Positions 40,660 to 48,560 of a stretch of 64,000 nucleotides of DNA are shown here, piece after piece. Numbering within the stretch: position 1 is the first letter of the stretch; every line of letters begins with the position of its first letter. The notes under the pieces are model-generated. The model ran no database searches, was not told where the DNA came from, and saw only the letters and a list, made by a program, of their open reading frames with translations. The position numbers and the translations under genes were made by a program. Source of the DNA: Mesorhizobium zhangyense (GTDB taxonomy: Bacteria > Pseudomonadota > Alphaproteobacteria > Rhizobiales > Rhizobiaceae); contig NZ_JAAKZG010000005.1 in NCBI RefSeq assembly GCF_011045115.1, positions 310,001-374,000 of the forward strand. Direction: 5' to 3'.

Positions 40660-41480
40660 GACTTCTTTTTCTCGGGGACATGGTGGGTAAATCCGGCCGC
40701 ACGGCAGTGTGGCAAAGGCTGCCGGGGCTGATTTCCGACTTCAAGCTGGATTTCGTCATCGTCAATGGCGAGAACGCGGCCGGCGGTTTCGGCATAACCG
40801 AAGAGATTTTTCGCGAGACGCTGAATGCCGGCGCCGATGTGGTGACCACCGGCAATCATGTCTGGGACCAGCGCGAGGCGCTGACATTCGCACCGCGCGA
40901 GGACCGCTTCCTGCGCCCGGTGAATTTTCCGAAGGGCACGCCGGGGCGCGGTTCGGGCGTCTATATCGCCAAGAACGGCGCGCGGGTCTTCGTCTCCAAC
41001 ATCATGGGCCGGGTGTTCATGCATCCCGAACTCGACGATCCTTTTCAGGCGGTGGAGCGCGAGCTTGCGGCCTGCCCGCTCGGCGAGCAGGCAGATGCGG
41101 TGGTGATCGACTTCCACGCCGAGGCGACGAGCGAGAAAATGTGCTTTGCGCATTTCGTCGATGGTCGCGCCAGCCTCGTCGTCGGCACCCATACGCACCA
41201 GCCGACCGCCGACCACCAGATCCTCAACGGTGGCACGGCCTACCTGACCGACGCCGGCATGTGCGGCGATTATGATTCCTCGCTCGGCATGGACAAGGAA
41301 GAACCGCTGAACAGGTTTCTTTCGAAGGTGCCGAAGGGGCGTTTCGAGGCCGCGAACGGCCCTGCGACGATTTGCGGCCTCGGCGTCGATATATCCGACC
41401 GTACCGGGCTTGCCGAGAAGGTCGCGCCGTTGCGGCTCGGGCCGAGGCTCGAAGAAACCGTGCCTTCTTTCTGGTCTTGA
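40656..41480 (+). CDS. YmdB-like metallophosphoesterase (TIGR00282 type)
   Basis: The 274-residue enzyme carries the dimetal motifs in order: LGDMVGKSGR (D8), VNGENAAGG, TGNHVWDQ, DFHAEATSEK and GTHTHQPTADHQIL. YmdB is a cyclic-nucleotide phosphodiesterase in Bacillus. Here the substrate is unknown. ATG 40656 overlaps the Xre stop, so the two are coupled. Confidence 0.93.
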   Translation: MRLLFLGDMVGKSGRTAVWQRLPGLISDFKLDFVIVNGENAAGGFGITEEIFRETLNAGADVVTTGNHVWDQREALTFAPREDRFLRPVNFPKGTPGRGSGVYIAKNGARVFVSNIMGRVFMHPELDDPFQAVERELAACPLGEQADAVVIDFHAEATSEKMCFAHFVDGRASLVVGTHTHQPTADHQILNGGTAYLTDAGMCGDYDSSLGMDKEEPLNRFLSKVPKGRFEAANGPATICGLGVDISDRTGLAEKVAPLRLGPRLEETVPSFWS

Positions 41481-41555
41481 CGTTGAAGTGAGCCTGTAGC
41501 CTACCTACTTCTGCCGGAATATTTTTCTCTCAGATTGTCAGGGGACATTCAGCAG

Positions 41556-42317
41556 ATGCCGATCATCGACTTTCTGGCGCCGCACTTCGCCTTCGTGAAT
41601 GATCCAACGGCGTGGGTCGCACTTGTGACGCTTGTCGTGCTCGAGATCGTGCTCGGCATCGACAATCTGATCTTCATCTCGATCCTGACCAACAAGCTGC
41701 CGGCAGAGCAGCAGTCGCGGGCGCGAAAGCTCGGCATAAGTGCTGCACTCATCATGCGGCTGGTGCTTCTGGCGACGATCTCCTTCATCGTGCAATTGAC
41801 GACGCCGGTTTTCTCGGCCTTCGGCCATGGCTTTTCCTGGCGCGACATCATCCTGATCGCCGGCGGCCTGTTCCTGGTGTGGAAGGCGACCAAGGAAATC
41901 CATCACACGGTCGATCCGGAAGATCACAAGGATTCGATGGTCGGCGCCACGGTCAAGCTTTCGATGGGTGCCGCGATCTTCCAGATCCTGCTGCTCGACC
42001 TGGTCTTCTCCGTGGACTCCATCATCACCGCCGTCGGCATGACCGACGAGATCGTCATCATGTATATCGCCGTCATCGCCGCCGTCACGGTGATGATGGT
42101 GGCTGCCGACCCGCTGGCGAAATTCATCGCCAAGAACCCGACCATCGTCATGCTGGCGCTGGGCTTCCTGCTGATGATCGGCATGACGCTGATCGCCGAC
42201 GGCATGGGCTACCACGTGCCCAAGGGCTACATCTACGCCGCCATGGGTTTTTCTGCGCTGGTCGAGGGGCTCAACATGCTGGCCAGAAAGCGCAAGGTCA
42301 AAGGGCACGGCGAGTAA
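41556..42317 (+). CDS. TerC family integral membrane protein
   Basis: From ATG 41556 it is 253 residues with seven or more membrane helices. [21 protein letters not shown] and [17 protein letters not shown] carry the two conserved acidic triads ([16 protein letters not shown]) of TerC/Alx proteins. These export manganese or relate to metal homeostasis. The TTG at 41535 adds seven residues. GGGGA is 10 bases upstream of 41556. Confidence 0.92.
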   Translation: MPIIDFLAPHFAFVNDPTAWVALVTLVVLEIVLGIDNLIFISILTNKLPAEQQSRARKLGISAALIMRLVLLATISFIVQLTTPVFSAFGHGFSWRDIILIAGGLFLVWKATKEIHHTVDPEDHKDSMVGATVKLSMGAAIFQILLLDLVFSVDSIITAVGMTDEIVIMYIAVIAAVTVMMVAADPLAKFIAKNPTIVMLALGFLLMIGMTLIADGMGYHVPKGYIYAAMGFSALVEGLNMLARKRKVKGHGE

Positions 42318-42319
42318 TG

Positions 42320-42346
42320 GCGGGGCGGGCTTTCGCCCGCCATCGT
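42320..42346. terminator. GC-rich hairpin between terC and hxlR
   Basis: GGCGGGC-TTTC-GCCCGCC is a 7-pair stem at the convergent junction of terC and the HxlR gene. There is no T-run, so it is a weak intrinsic end at best. Confidence 0.4.
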
Positions 42347-42364
42347 CTATTGTTCGCCTGAGGT

Positions 42365-42709
42365 CTATTCCGCGGCCTGGCGCCGGGCCGCGATCACGTC
42401 GCCATATGTCTTGCCCCATTCGGCAAGCGGGATCAGCGCATCGTCGAGCGAGACGCCAAGTGCGGTCGCTGAATATTCGACGCGCGGCGGGACCTCGTGA
42501 AACATCTTGCGATGAACGAGGCCGTCGGCTTCCATTTCGCGCAACTGCTGGATCAGCATCTTCTCGCTGATGTCCGGTACCAGCCGCTTCAATTCACCGA
42601 AGCGGCGCGGCTCGGTGTGGATCAGCCACAGGATCAGGGCCTTCCATTTTCCGCCGATAACCTGGAATGCAGGGCCGAGCCCGCAGCTGTCCGGCTGTTT
42701 TTTTGCCAT
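42365..42709 (-). CDS. HxlR family winged-helix regulator
   Basis: The 114-residue protein has the HxlR motif GGKWKALILWLIHTEPRRFGELKRLVPDISEKMLIQQLREMEADGLV. ATG 42709 with GAGG nine bases upstream is better than a TTG four codons earlier. C13 may be a redox sensor, as in YodB-type members. It is divergent from a GST gene with a strong dyad between. Confidence 0.92.
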   Translation of the reverse strand: MAKKQPDSCGLGPAFQVIGGKWKALILWLIHTEPRRFGELKRLVPDISEKMLIQQLREMEADGLVHRKMFHEVPPRVEYSATALGVSLDDALIPLAEWGKTYGDVIAARRQAAE

Positions 42710-42718
42710 GGAAATCCT

Positions 42719-42781
42719 CAATACTTACGATCAGGTTAGTACCTTACAATATTGTAGGTACTTGCTCATGGTCAAGTATTG
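42719..42781. promoter_or_regulatory. Dyad operator between hxlR and GST gene
   Basis: TACAATATTGTA at 42745-42756 is a perfect palindrome. GTACC/GGTAC flank it off by half a base, and CAATACTT (42719-42726) and AAGTATTG (42774-42781) give a far outer pair on nearly the same centre. It is consistent with a HxlR dimer site controlling both genes. Confidence 0.75.
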
Positions 42782-42852
42782 CATAGGTTTCCGGTCAGCG
42801 TCGCGCTGGCGTTTCCGGTCGGTGCGGTGAGCCAACCCGAAAGGAAATCAAG

Positions 42853-43551
42853 ATGGAACCTGTACTTTTCTACGGCGTGCCGCATGGCTGCTCGTTTGGC
42901 TCGATCGTCGCCCTCGAATGGCTGGGCCAGCCCTATCGCCTCTGCCGCATCGACATGCTGGCCAAGACGGAAAGCGAGACTTTTGGCGGCGTCAGCCCGC
43001 TTGGCGAGACGCCGGCGCTGCTGCTGGAGGACGGCCGCCCGCTGGTCGAGAGCTTCGCCATCATGCAGAACATCGTGGCGCGTGGCCGAGACGGCCGGTT
43101 TGCGCAAGGTTCGGCGGAGTTCGACCGGCTGAACAGCGTGCTTGCCTATCTGCACACGACGTTCCATTCGGCCTTCTCGCCGGCCTGGACGGCCTACAAG
43201 CTGGCCGAGGACGATCCGAACCGGGAGGTGCTGCGGGCGTTGGCGCGGGAGAAGGCTGCACGGAGCTATGCCCATCTGCAGGACATGATGGCGGATCGCG
43301 AATGGCTGGCGGGCGATACGAAGACGGTCGCCGACGCCTATTTCATCGGCATTGCGCGCTGGGGTGAGGACCTTGGGCTGTTCGACCTCTCCCGGGAATA
43401 TCCGGGTTTGCACAAGCATATCCGGAAGCTTGAGGCGGATCTTGGCGTGATCTTTGCCCATGCTATCGAGGATGAGACGCCGGCGACCAGCAGTGGCGGG
43501 TTTCTGGGGCATGTGACGTTGGCGGAGCTTGAGCGGCGGGTCGCCGCTTAG
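42853..43551 (+). CDS. Glutathione S-transferase family protein
   Basis: The 232-residue protein has the thioredoxin-like start LFYGVPHGCSFGSIVALEWLGQPYRL, and GETPALLLEDGRPLVESFAIMQNI, the glutathione-binding Pro and Glu-Ser. The C-terminal helical domain follows. It should detoxify electrophiles. Its divergence from an HxlR regulator with an operator suggests induction by reactive chemicals such as quinones. Confidence 0.92.
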   Translation: MEPVLFYGVPHGCSFGSIVALEWLGQPYRLCRIDMLAKTESETFGGVSPLGETPALLLEDGRPLVESFAIMQNIVARGRDGRFAQGSAEFDRLNSVLAYLHTTFHSAFSPAWTAYKLAEDDPNREVLRALAREKAARSYAHLQDMMADREWLAGDTKTVADAYFIGIARWGEDLGLFDLSREYPGLHKHIRKLEADLGVIFAHAIEDETPATSSGGFLGHVTLAELERRVAA

Positions 43552-43574
43552 CCACTTCGCTGGCAGATAGATTG

Positions 43575-43685
43575 CCCCTCACCCTTACCCTCTCCCCGTA
43601 AGGACGGGGAGAGGGAGGCGCCGCCGTTGGAGATTCCTCCTTCTCCCCGTTCACGGGGAGAAGGTCCCGGCAGGGGGATGAGGGG
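43575..43685. repeat. Palindromic repeat family B, copy B1
   Basis: The 111-base element is bounded by CCCCTCACCCTTACCCTC and GGGGGATGAGGGG and contains two hairpins, CTCTCCCCGTAAGGACGGGGAGAG and CTTCTCCCCGTTCACGGGGAGAAG (given in the text by their CTCTCCCC and CTTCTCCCC arms). It lies between the convergent GST and MBL genes. B2 has the opposite orientation. Confidence 0.93.
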
Positions 43686-43738
43686 CAAGAACTCTGCAAG
43701 AGCATTGGCATTCTGGTCGTCAGGCCGCCGCTGACCCC

Positions 43739-44545
43739 TCAAATCCCCTCCAGCACCACAATCGTCGGCTGGCGCGGCAGTGTTTTCAGCGAGACGGTAA
43801 ACGAGGGGCTGTCGCGGAAGTCGACGGCGAAGCCTTCGCCTACGCGGCGGAGGAATTCGTCCAGCGGCGTTGCATGGCGGTGCATGGGCAGCACGACTGA
43901 CGAATAAAGCCGCGTCGTGATCTCGCTGATCGAGCCGATCGACTGGGTCAGGCCGCCGTCGATCGGCACCATGACGATGTCGAGCCGGCCGATCTGGCCA
44001 TATTGCTGGTCGCTGAGGCGCGTATGCAGGTGGCCGAGGTGGCCGATGCACAGGTCTGCCACCTCGAAGATGAAGATCGAATTGCCGTCGCGCTCGAGCT
44101 CGCCGCCCCAGCTGCGAATATCGGTCGGGACGTTGCGGATATAGACATCGTCGACGATGACCCGGTGCTTCGCCGGCCCGCCTTCCGGGTTCCAGCCGCG
44201 CAGGACATGTTCGATGCCGGGGTTGGGCGCGTTGGTGTAATGCGTGCGGTGCGCCTTGTTCATGGTGACGACGCGCGGCAGCGGGTCGCTGCCATAGATG
44301 CCGCTGAAGTCGGTGGCGATGCGCACGCCGGCAGGGCTCTCGATGACATAGGTGGAATGGCCGGCATAGGTGATTTTCACCTCGCCGCTGGTTCTCGCCT
44401 GCGCCGGCGTGAAATTGGCATAGGTGACGCCGGGCAGCGCCTGCGCGATGGCGATGCAGCGGCTCGGCACCGGGTCTTCCTGCGCGAATGCGGCCAATGG
44501 CCAGAGCAGGAAGGCGAGCAGAAAGGCAAGGCGAAAAGCTGGCAT
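43739..44545 (-). CDS. Exported metallo-beta-lactamase-fold hydrolase
   Basis: ATG 44545 (with CGGGAGCC before it) gives 268 residues: signal peptide LAFLLAFLLWPLAAFAQ, then an UlaG-like MBL domain (VKITYAGHSTYVIESPAGVRIATDFSGIYG). HLGHLHTRLSDQQYGQIG and LPMHRHATPLDEF supply metal His residues. The substrate is unknown. A longer frame to 44611 overruns the ribosome site. Confidence 0.85.
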   Translation of the reverse strand: MPAFRLAFLLAFLLWPLAAFAQEDPVPSRCIAIAQALPGVTYANFTPAQARTSGEVKITYAGHSTYVIESPAGVRIATDFSGIYGSDPLPRVVTMNKAHRTHYTNAPNPGIEHVLRGWNPEGGPAKHRVIVDDVYIRNVPTDIRSWGGELERDGNSIFIFEVADLCIGHLGHLHTRLSDQQYGQIGRLDIVMVPIDGGLTQSIGSISEITTRLYSSVVLPMHRHATPLDEFLRRVGEGFAVDFRDSPSFTVSLKTLPRQPTIVVLEGI

Positions 44546-44727
44546 TCCAAGGCTCCCGTCGCAGGCGGCGATGAATGATGCGGCGACGCAATATGACCGG
44601 CGACAGGGCATTATCGGGAGTCACGTTTTCGCGAGGGCGGCAAACACCGGTACTTCTGGACGTTCACCGTCATTCTGGTTTATAAGCCGGCCCATTCCAG
44701 ATAGCCGAGTAAAGACTAAGGGGTCCC

Positions 44728-45477
44728 ATGGCCGGCCATTCACAATTCAAGAACATCATGCACCGCAAGGGTCGTCAGGACGCGGTGCGCTCGAAAATGT
44801 TTTCCAAGCTGGCGCGCGAAATCACCGTCGCCGCCAAGGTCGGCGTGCCCGACCCGGCGATGAACCCGCGCCTGCGGCTGGCCGTGCAGAACGCCAAGGC
44901 CGTGTCGATGCCGAAGGACAACATCCAGCGCGCCATCAACAAGGCGTCGGCGGGCGATGCGGAAAACTATGATGAAGTGCGCTACGAGGGCTACGGCCCC
45001 GGCGGCGTCGCTGTCATCGTCGAGGTGCTGACCGACAACCGCAACCGCTCTGCTTCCAATGTGCGTGCTGCCTTCACCAAGTCTGGCGGCGCGCTCGGCG
45101 AAACCGGCTCGGTGTCCTTCATGTGGGACCGCGTCGGCGAAATCTTCTATCCGGTCTCGGCCGGCAGCGCCGACAAGCTGATGGATGCGGCAATCGAGGC
45201 GGGCGCCGACGACGTGCAGTCGGACGAGGACGGCCACACCATCCTCTGCGCCTTCGAGAACCTCGGCGAAGTGTCCAAGGCGCTCGAAGCCTCGCTCGGC
45301 GAAGCCGAATCGGTGAAGGCGATCTGGAAGCCGCAGAACAACATTCCCGTCGACGAGGACCGCGCCCAGTCGATCCTGAAACTCGTCGCCACCCTCGAAG
45401 ACGACGACGACGTGCAGAACGTCTACGCCAATTTCGAGGTCGATGAAGAGACGATGGCCAAGCTCAGCGCGGCATGA
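44728..45477 (+). CDS. yebC: YebC/PmpR family transcriptional regulator
   Basis: The 249-residue protein begins [19 protein letters not shown], then [41 protein letters not shown] and has the three-domain YebC fold. These proteins affect transcription or ribosome stalling on polyproline. It is usually next to ruvC but here is followed by a SelW-like gene, overlapping by ATGA. Confidence 0.95.
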   Translation: MAGHSQFKNIMHRKGRQDAVRSKMFSKLAREITVAAKVGVPDPAMNPRLRLAVQNAKAVSMPKDNIQRAINKASAGDAENYDEVRYEGYGPGGVAVIVEVLTDNRNRSASNVRAAFTKSGGALGETGSVSFMWDRVGEIFYPVSAGSADKLMDAAIEAGADDVQSDEDGHTILCAFENLGEVSKALEASLGEAESVKAIWKPQNNIPVDEDRAQSILKLVATLEDDDDVQNVYANFEVDEETMAKLSAA

Positions 45478-45764
45478 CCGAAGCCGCGCCAAAAGCCCGC
45501 GTAGCAATCACCTACTGCACCCAATGCATGTGGCTGCTGCGCGCGGCGTGGCTGGGGCAGGAGCTTCTTTCGACCTTTGGCACCGAGCTTGGCGAGGTCG
45601 CGTTGGTGCCGGGCACCGGCGGCGTGTTCGAGATCACCTGCAATGGCGAACTGATCTGGGAGCGCAAGCGCGACGGGGGTTTTCCCGAGGCCAAGGTGCT
45701 GAAGCAGCGGGTTCGCGATATCATCGATCCCGAACGCGATCTCGGGCATTCGGACCGCAAGTAG
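45474..45764 (+). CDS. SelT/SelW/SelH family thioredoxin-like protein
   Basis: The 96-residue protein has [23 protein letters not shown] with CxxC at C15-x-x-C18, and the later [37 protein letters not shown], typical of Rdx/SelW proteins. It is probably a redox protein with unknown partner. The ATG overlaps the yebC stop by four bases. Confidence 0.92.
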   Translation: MTEAAPKARVAITYCTQCMWLLRAAWLGQELLSTFGTELGEVALVPGTGGVFEITCNGELIWERKRDGGFPEAKVLKQRVRDIIDPERDLGHSDRK

Positions 45765-45832
45765 CGGCCCATTCGATCATTTGCCCTCGCACGGACCAAA
45801 GACGATATGCGCAATCGAACGCGCCAGGCCGT

Positions 45833-46312
45833 CTACCGCAGCGCTATGATGAAGCAGGCGAGCGAAGCGATGCCGCTCACCGTGCGAACATGGTTCCAGG
45901 GCACCCATTCGGCAAGGTAGCGGGTCCAAAGGTTTGCGCCTTCGGCCGTTTCGGGGCCGGCCGCAGCCAGCGCATCGTTCAGCGGCACGTTGAAGATCAT
46001 CGTCACCAGAAGAATGCCGACGATGTAGAGCAGGCTGCCGGCAAGCAGCCAGGCCGAGCCGATCTCGCTCCAGCCGATGATCGCCTTGACGGCGAGGATC
46101 GCGCAGATCAGCGCCGTCCCCATGAAGGCCGTGAGGAACAACGGGTTGATGATGACGACGTTGATGGCGTTCATCGCAGCCGCGCCGTCGCCGGCGGGCA
46201 AGCGCGCGAGTGCGGCCATGATGGTGGTCGAAAAGACGAAGAACAGCCCTGCCATGATGCCGCTGCCCAGCGCGGCGGCGAAGGTGAGGACGATGAAGAA
46301 CGGCGCGATCAT
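45833..46312 (-). CDS. DUF1772 membrane protein
   Basis: The 159-residue protein has four membrane segments (FFIVLTFAAALGSGIMAGLFFVFS near the N-terminus; FLTAFMGTALICAILAVKAI; SLLYIVGILLVTMIFNVPLNDAL). FNVPLNDAL with a C-terminal W is the DUF1772 mark. It overlaps the NmrA gene by ATGA and probably is the second gene in the TetR-controlled unit. Confidence 0.92.
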   Translation of the reverse strand: MIAPFFIVLTFAAALGSGIMAGLFFVFSTTIMAALARLPAGDGAAAMNAINVVIINPLFLTAFMGTALICAILAVKAIIGWSEIGSAWLLAGSLLYIVGILLVTMIFNVPLNDALAAAGPETAEGANLWTRYLAEWVPWNHVRTVSGIASLACFIIALR

Positions 46313-47154
46313 TTTTTCTCCTCCCAGATGCCGGTGGCGGCGGTGTCGCGAGCATAATCGGAAAAATCCCTCGGGGTGCGGCCGAGAATGCGCTGCGCGC
46401 CGTCGGTGACATAGGTGTTGCGGCCGTCGAGCACGTCGGTGAACAGCTCCGTCATAAGGCCGAAGAACTCGGCCGGTATGCCGGCCTGCTTCAGTGTCTC
46501 GAAGAAGACTTCGTGGGAAATCTGCTCATAGCGAATGTTCCGCCCGCTCGCCTTGCCGATTTCAGCGGCGGCCTCGGCGAAGGTCAGCAGGCGCGGGCCT
46601 GTCATTTCGTAGAGTTCTCCGAAATGGCCGGGCTCGGTCAGCGCGATGACGGCGGCGTCGGCAATGTCGTCGGCATCGATGAAGGGTTCCTTCACATCAC
46701 CGGCGGGCAGGGCGATCTCGCCGGCCAGGATGGAGTCGAGCAGAAAACCCTCGCTGAAATTCTGGGCGAACCAAGAGCAGCGCAGGATGGTCCAGTCGGC
46801 GCCGGAGGCCTTGAGTTCCTCTTCGGCGCGCTGTGCCTCCGGCTCGCCACGGCCGGAAAGCAGCACCAGCCGCTTCACGCCGCTTTCCACCGCCAGCCGC
46901 GAGAAGGCGCCGACAGCCTCAGTGGCACCCGGCACGGCGATGTCCGGATAATAGGTGATGTAGACGGCGCCGACGCCGTCAAGCACTGCCTTCCAGGTCT
47001 TTTCGTCGTTCCAGTCGAAGGGCGGCTGGCCGGAACGCGAGCCGATGCGCACCGGCAGGCCGCGGGCGGCCAGGCGTTGGGCGACGCGGCTTCCGGTCTT
47101 GCCGGTGCCGCCGAGAATGAGGGTCGGTTTGGTGGTGTCATTGATCGTGTTCAT
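46309..47154 (-). CDS. NmrA-like NAD(P)-binding protein
   Basis: The 281-residue protein has the NAD(P)-binding start TLILGGTGKTGSRVAQRLAARGLPV and the NmrA-like features GVGAVYITYYPD, KRLVLLSGRG and ILRCSWFAQNF. ATG 47154 has GGAGGAAGTG before it. It lacks the classical YxxxK, as many NmrA proteins. It is divergent from a TetR gene across a two-site operator. Confidence 0.92.
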   Translation of the reverse strand: MNTINDTTKPTLILGGTGKTGSRVAQRLAARGLPVRIGSRSGQPPFDWNDEKTWKAVLDGVGAVYITYYPDIAVPGATEAVGAFSRLAVESGVKRLVLLSGRGEPEAQRAEEELKASGADWTILRCSWFAQNFSEGFLLDSILAGEIALPAGDVKEPFIDADDIADAAVIALTEPGHFGELYEMTGPRLLTFAEAAAEIGKASGRNIRYEQISHEVFFETLKQAGIPAEFFGLMTELFTDVLDGRNTYVTDGAQRILGRTPRDFSDYARDTAATGIWEEKK

Positions 47155-47162
47155 CACTTCCT

Positions 47163-47216
47163 CCATAATGTGAGTAACCCTCACATTTGCAAATGTGATA
47201 AACCCTCATATTATGG
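47163..47216. promoter_or_regulatory. Double operator between NmrA and TetR genes
   Basis: Two copies of the TGTGAG-N5-CTCACA pattern, at 47169-47185 and 47193-47209 (the second as TGTGATAAACCCTCATA), have a 24-base period. Together they form a 54-base dyad centred at 47189.5, with TCACATTTGCAAATGTGA in the middle and CCATAAT/ATTATGG at the ends. Confidence 0.85.
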
Positions 47217-47245
47217 CTGTCAACCGGAATCGCATCGAGGACATC

Positions 47246-47881
47246 ATGGAGCCGACCCCAGCACCTGCCGAAGACACGCCGACTATCACGCGCCGCGCGC
47301 CGACGCAGCAGCGCAGCCGCGAGCGGGTGGAGCGCATCCTCGAAGTCGCCTCGGCACTGATCGCGGCAACCGGCAGCGATGCCATGCGCATGAGCGAAGT
47401 GGCTGAAAATGCCGGGATTTCGATCGGCTCGCTGTACCAGTATTTTCCTGACAAGGGCGCGATCCTGCGCACTCTGGCCGAGCGCTACAACGCGCAAGGG
47501 CGCGAATGCATCGAGGCCGAGCTTGCCGACGTGCGCGACCTCGAAGGGATGCGCGTGGCCTTCGGCCGGCTGATCGACATCTATTACGGGCTGTTCCTGG
47601 CCGAGCCGGTGATCCGCGACATCTGGTTCGGCATGCAGGCCGACAAGGGCCTGCGCGATGTCGAGCTGGAAAGCGGCCGGCTCAACGGGGCGCTGCTTGC
47701 TGCCGTGCTGAAGCGGCTGCGGCCCGATGCGGACGAGGCGGAGCTCGATCGCTCGGCGTTTCTCATCATGTCGCTGGGGGAATCGACGATGCGGCTGGCG
47801 ATCTCGGTCGAGCGTGCCGAGGGCGATGCGCTGGTGGAGAGTTACAAGCACATGGTGCTGCGGGAGATGGAGGCGGGGTGA
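47246..47881 (+). CDS. TetR/AcrR family transcriptional regulator
   Basis: ATG 47246 with GAGG seven bases upstream gives 211 residues. The helix-turn-helix MRMSEVAENAGISIGSLYQYFPDKGAILRTL is typical. Longer starts (GTG 47195, ATG 47213) lie in or next to the operator and are rejected. It is followed by repeat B2 35 bases after its stop. Confidence 0.93.
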   Translation: MEPTPAPAEDTPTITRRAPTQQRSRERVERILEVASALIAATGSDAMRMSEVAENAGISIGSLYQYFPDKGAILRTLAERYNAQGRECIEAELADVRDLEGMRVAFGRLIDIYYGLFLAEPVIRDIWFGMQADKGLRDVELESGRLNGALLAAVLKRLRPDADEAELDRSAFLIMSLGESTMRLAISVERAEGDALVESYKHMVLREMEAG

Positions 47882-47915
47882 GGGGAAAAAGGCTTCTTCG
47901 GCCACGCATGCGCTG

Positions 47916-48030
47916 CCCCTCATCCCGCTGCCGCGACCTTCTCCCCGTATAGTGACGGGGAGAAGGAGGAAGCTGTGACGCTGACGCCTCCCTCTCCCCG
48001 TCCTTACGGGGAGAGGGTAAGGGTGAGGGG
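47916..48030. repeat. Palindromic repeat family B, copy B2
   Basis: The 115-base element is the reverse complement of B1 with about 85% similarity by eye. The right end TACGGGGAGAGGGTAAGGGTGAGGGG matches the left end of B1. It lies between the TetR stop and the rpmE terminator, another convergent junction. Confidence 0.93.
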
Positions 48031-48093
48031 CAGCACCTGCCTGTGCGGATTGGCCAACCAGATCGCTGTTGTCCTCACCTGACGTCCCAAAAC

Positions 48094-48120
48094 AAAAAAC
48101 CCCGCCGAAGCGGGGTTTTT
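48094..48120 (-). terminator. Terminator of rpmE
   Basis: AAAAACCCCGC and GCGGGGTTTTT pair around CGAA, an intrinsic terminator symmetric in both directions. It lies 24 bases from the rpmE stop. Confidence 0.9.
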
Positions 48121-48143
48121 CGAAATCCGTAATGCACTCAGGC

Positions 48144-48365
48144 TTACATGCCGAGGCCTTCGTAGCGCTTCTTGAACTTCGAGAGACGGCCGCCGCGGTC
48201 GAGCAGCGTCTGCTGGCCACCGGTCCAGGCCGGGTGGGTCGAAGGGTCGATGTCGAGGTTCATCGTGTCGCCTTCCTTGCCCCAGGTCGACTTGGTCTGG
48301 TACTCGGTGCCGTCGGTCATGACGACCTTGATGGTGTGGTAGTCGGGATGGATATCGGTCTTCAT
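48144..48365 (-). CDS. rpmE: 50S ribosomal protein bL31 (zinc-free)
   Basis: [20 protein letters not shown] starts this 73-residue protein, and it continues [24 protein letters not shown]. No CxxC pair is present, so it is the zinc-free form, as is usual in Rhizobiales. AGGAAC precedes ATG 48365. The ABC exporter is divergent. Confidence 0.96.
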   Translation of the reverse strand: MKTDIHPDYHTIKVVMTDGTEYQTKSTWGKEGDTMNLDIDPSTHPAWTGGQQTLLDRGGRLSKFKKRYEGLGM

Positions 48366-48560
48366 CGGTCTGTTCCTGGCTGTCGCGCTGCGGCTCACGG
48401 CTTGCGCCTGCGGCGATGCGCCTCTTTTGAAAACTCGAAGCCGCAGCTATTGAAGAGCCACGGCTTCTAAAACGGTCGCGGTGCCTATACATCAGGCGAA
48501 AATAAATCACAAGGCCGCACTCGGCGCTTTTGCCAGATGCTGCTGCACAGGGATGGCAAC

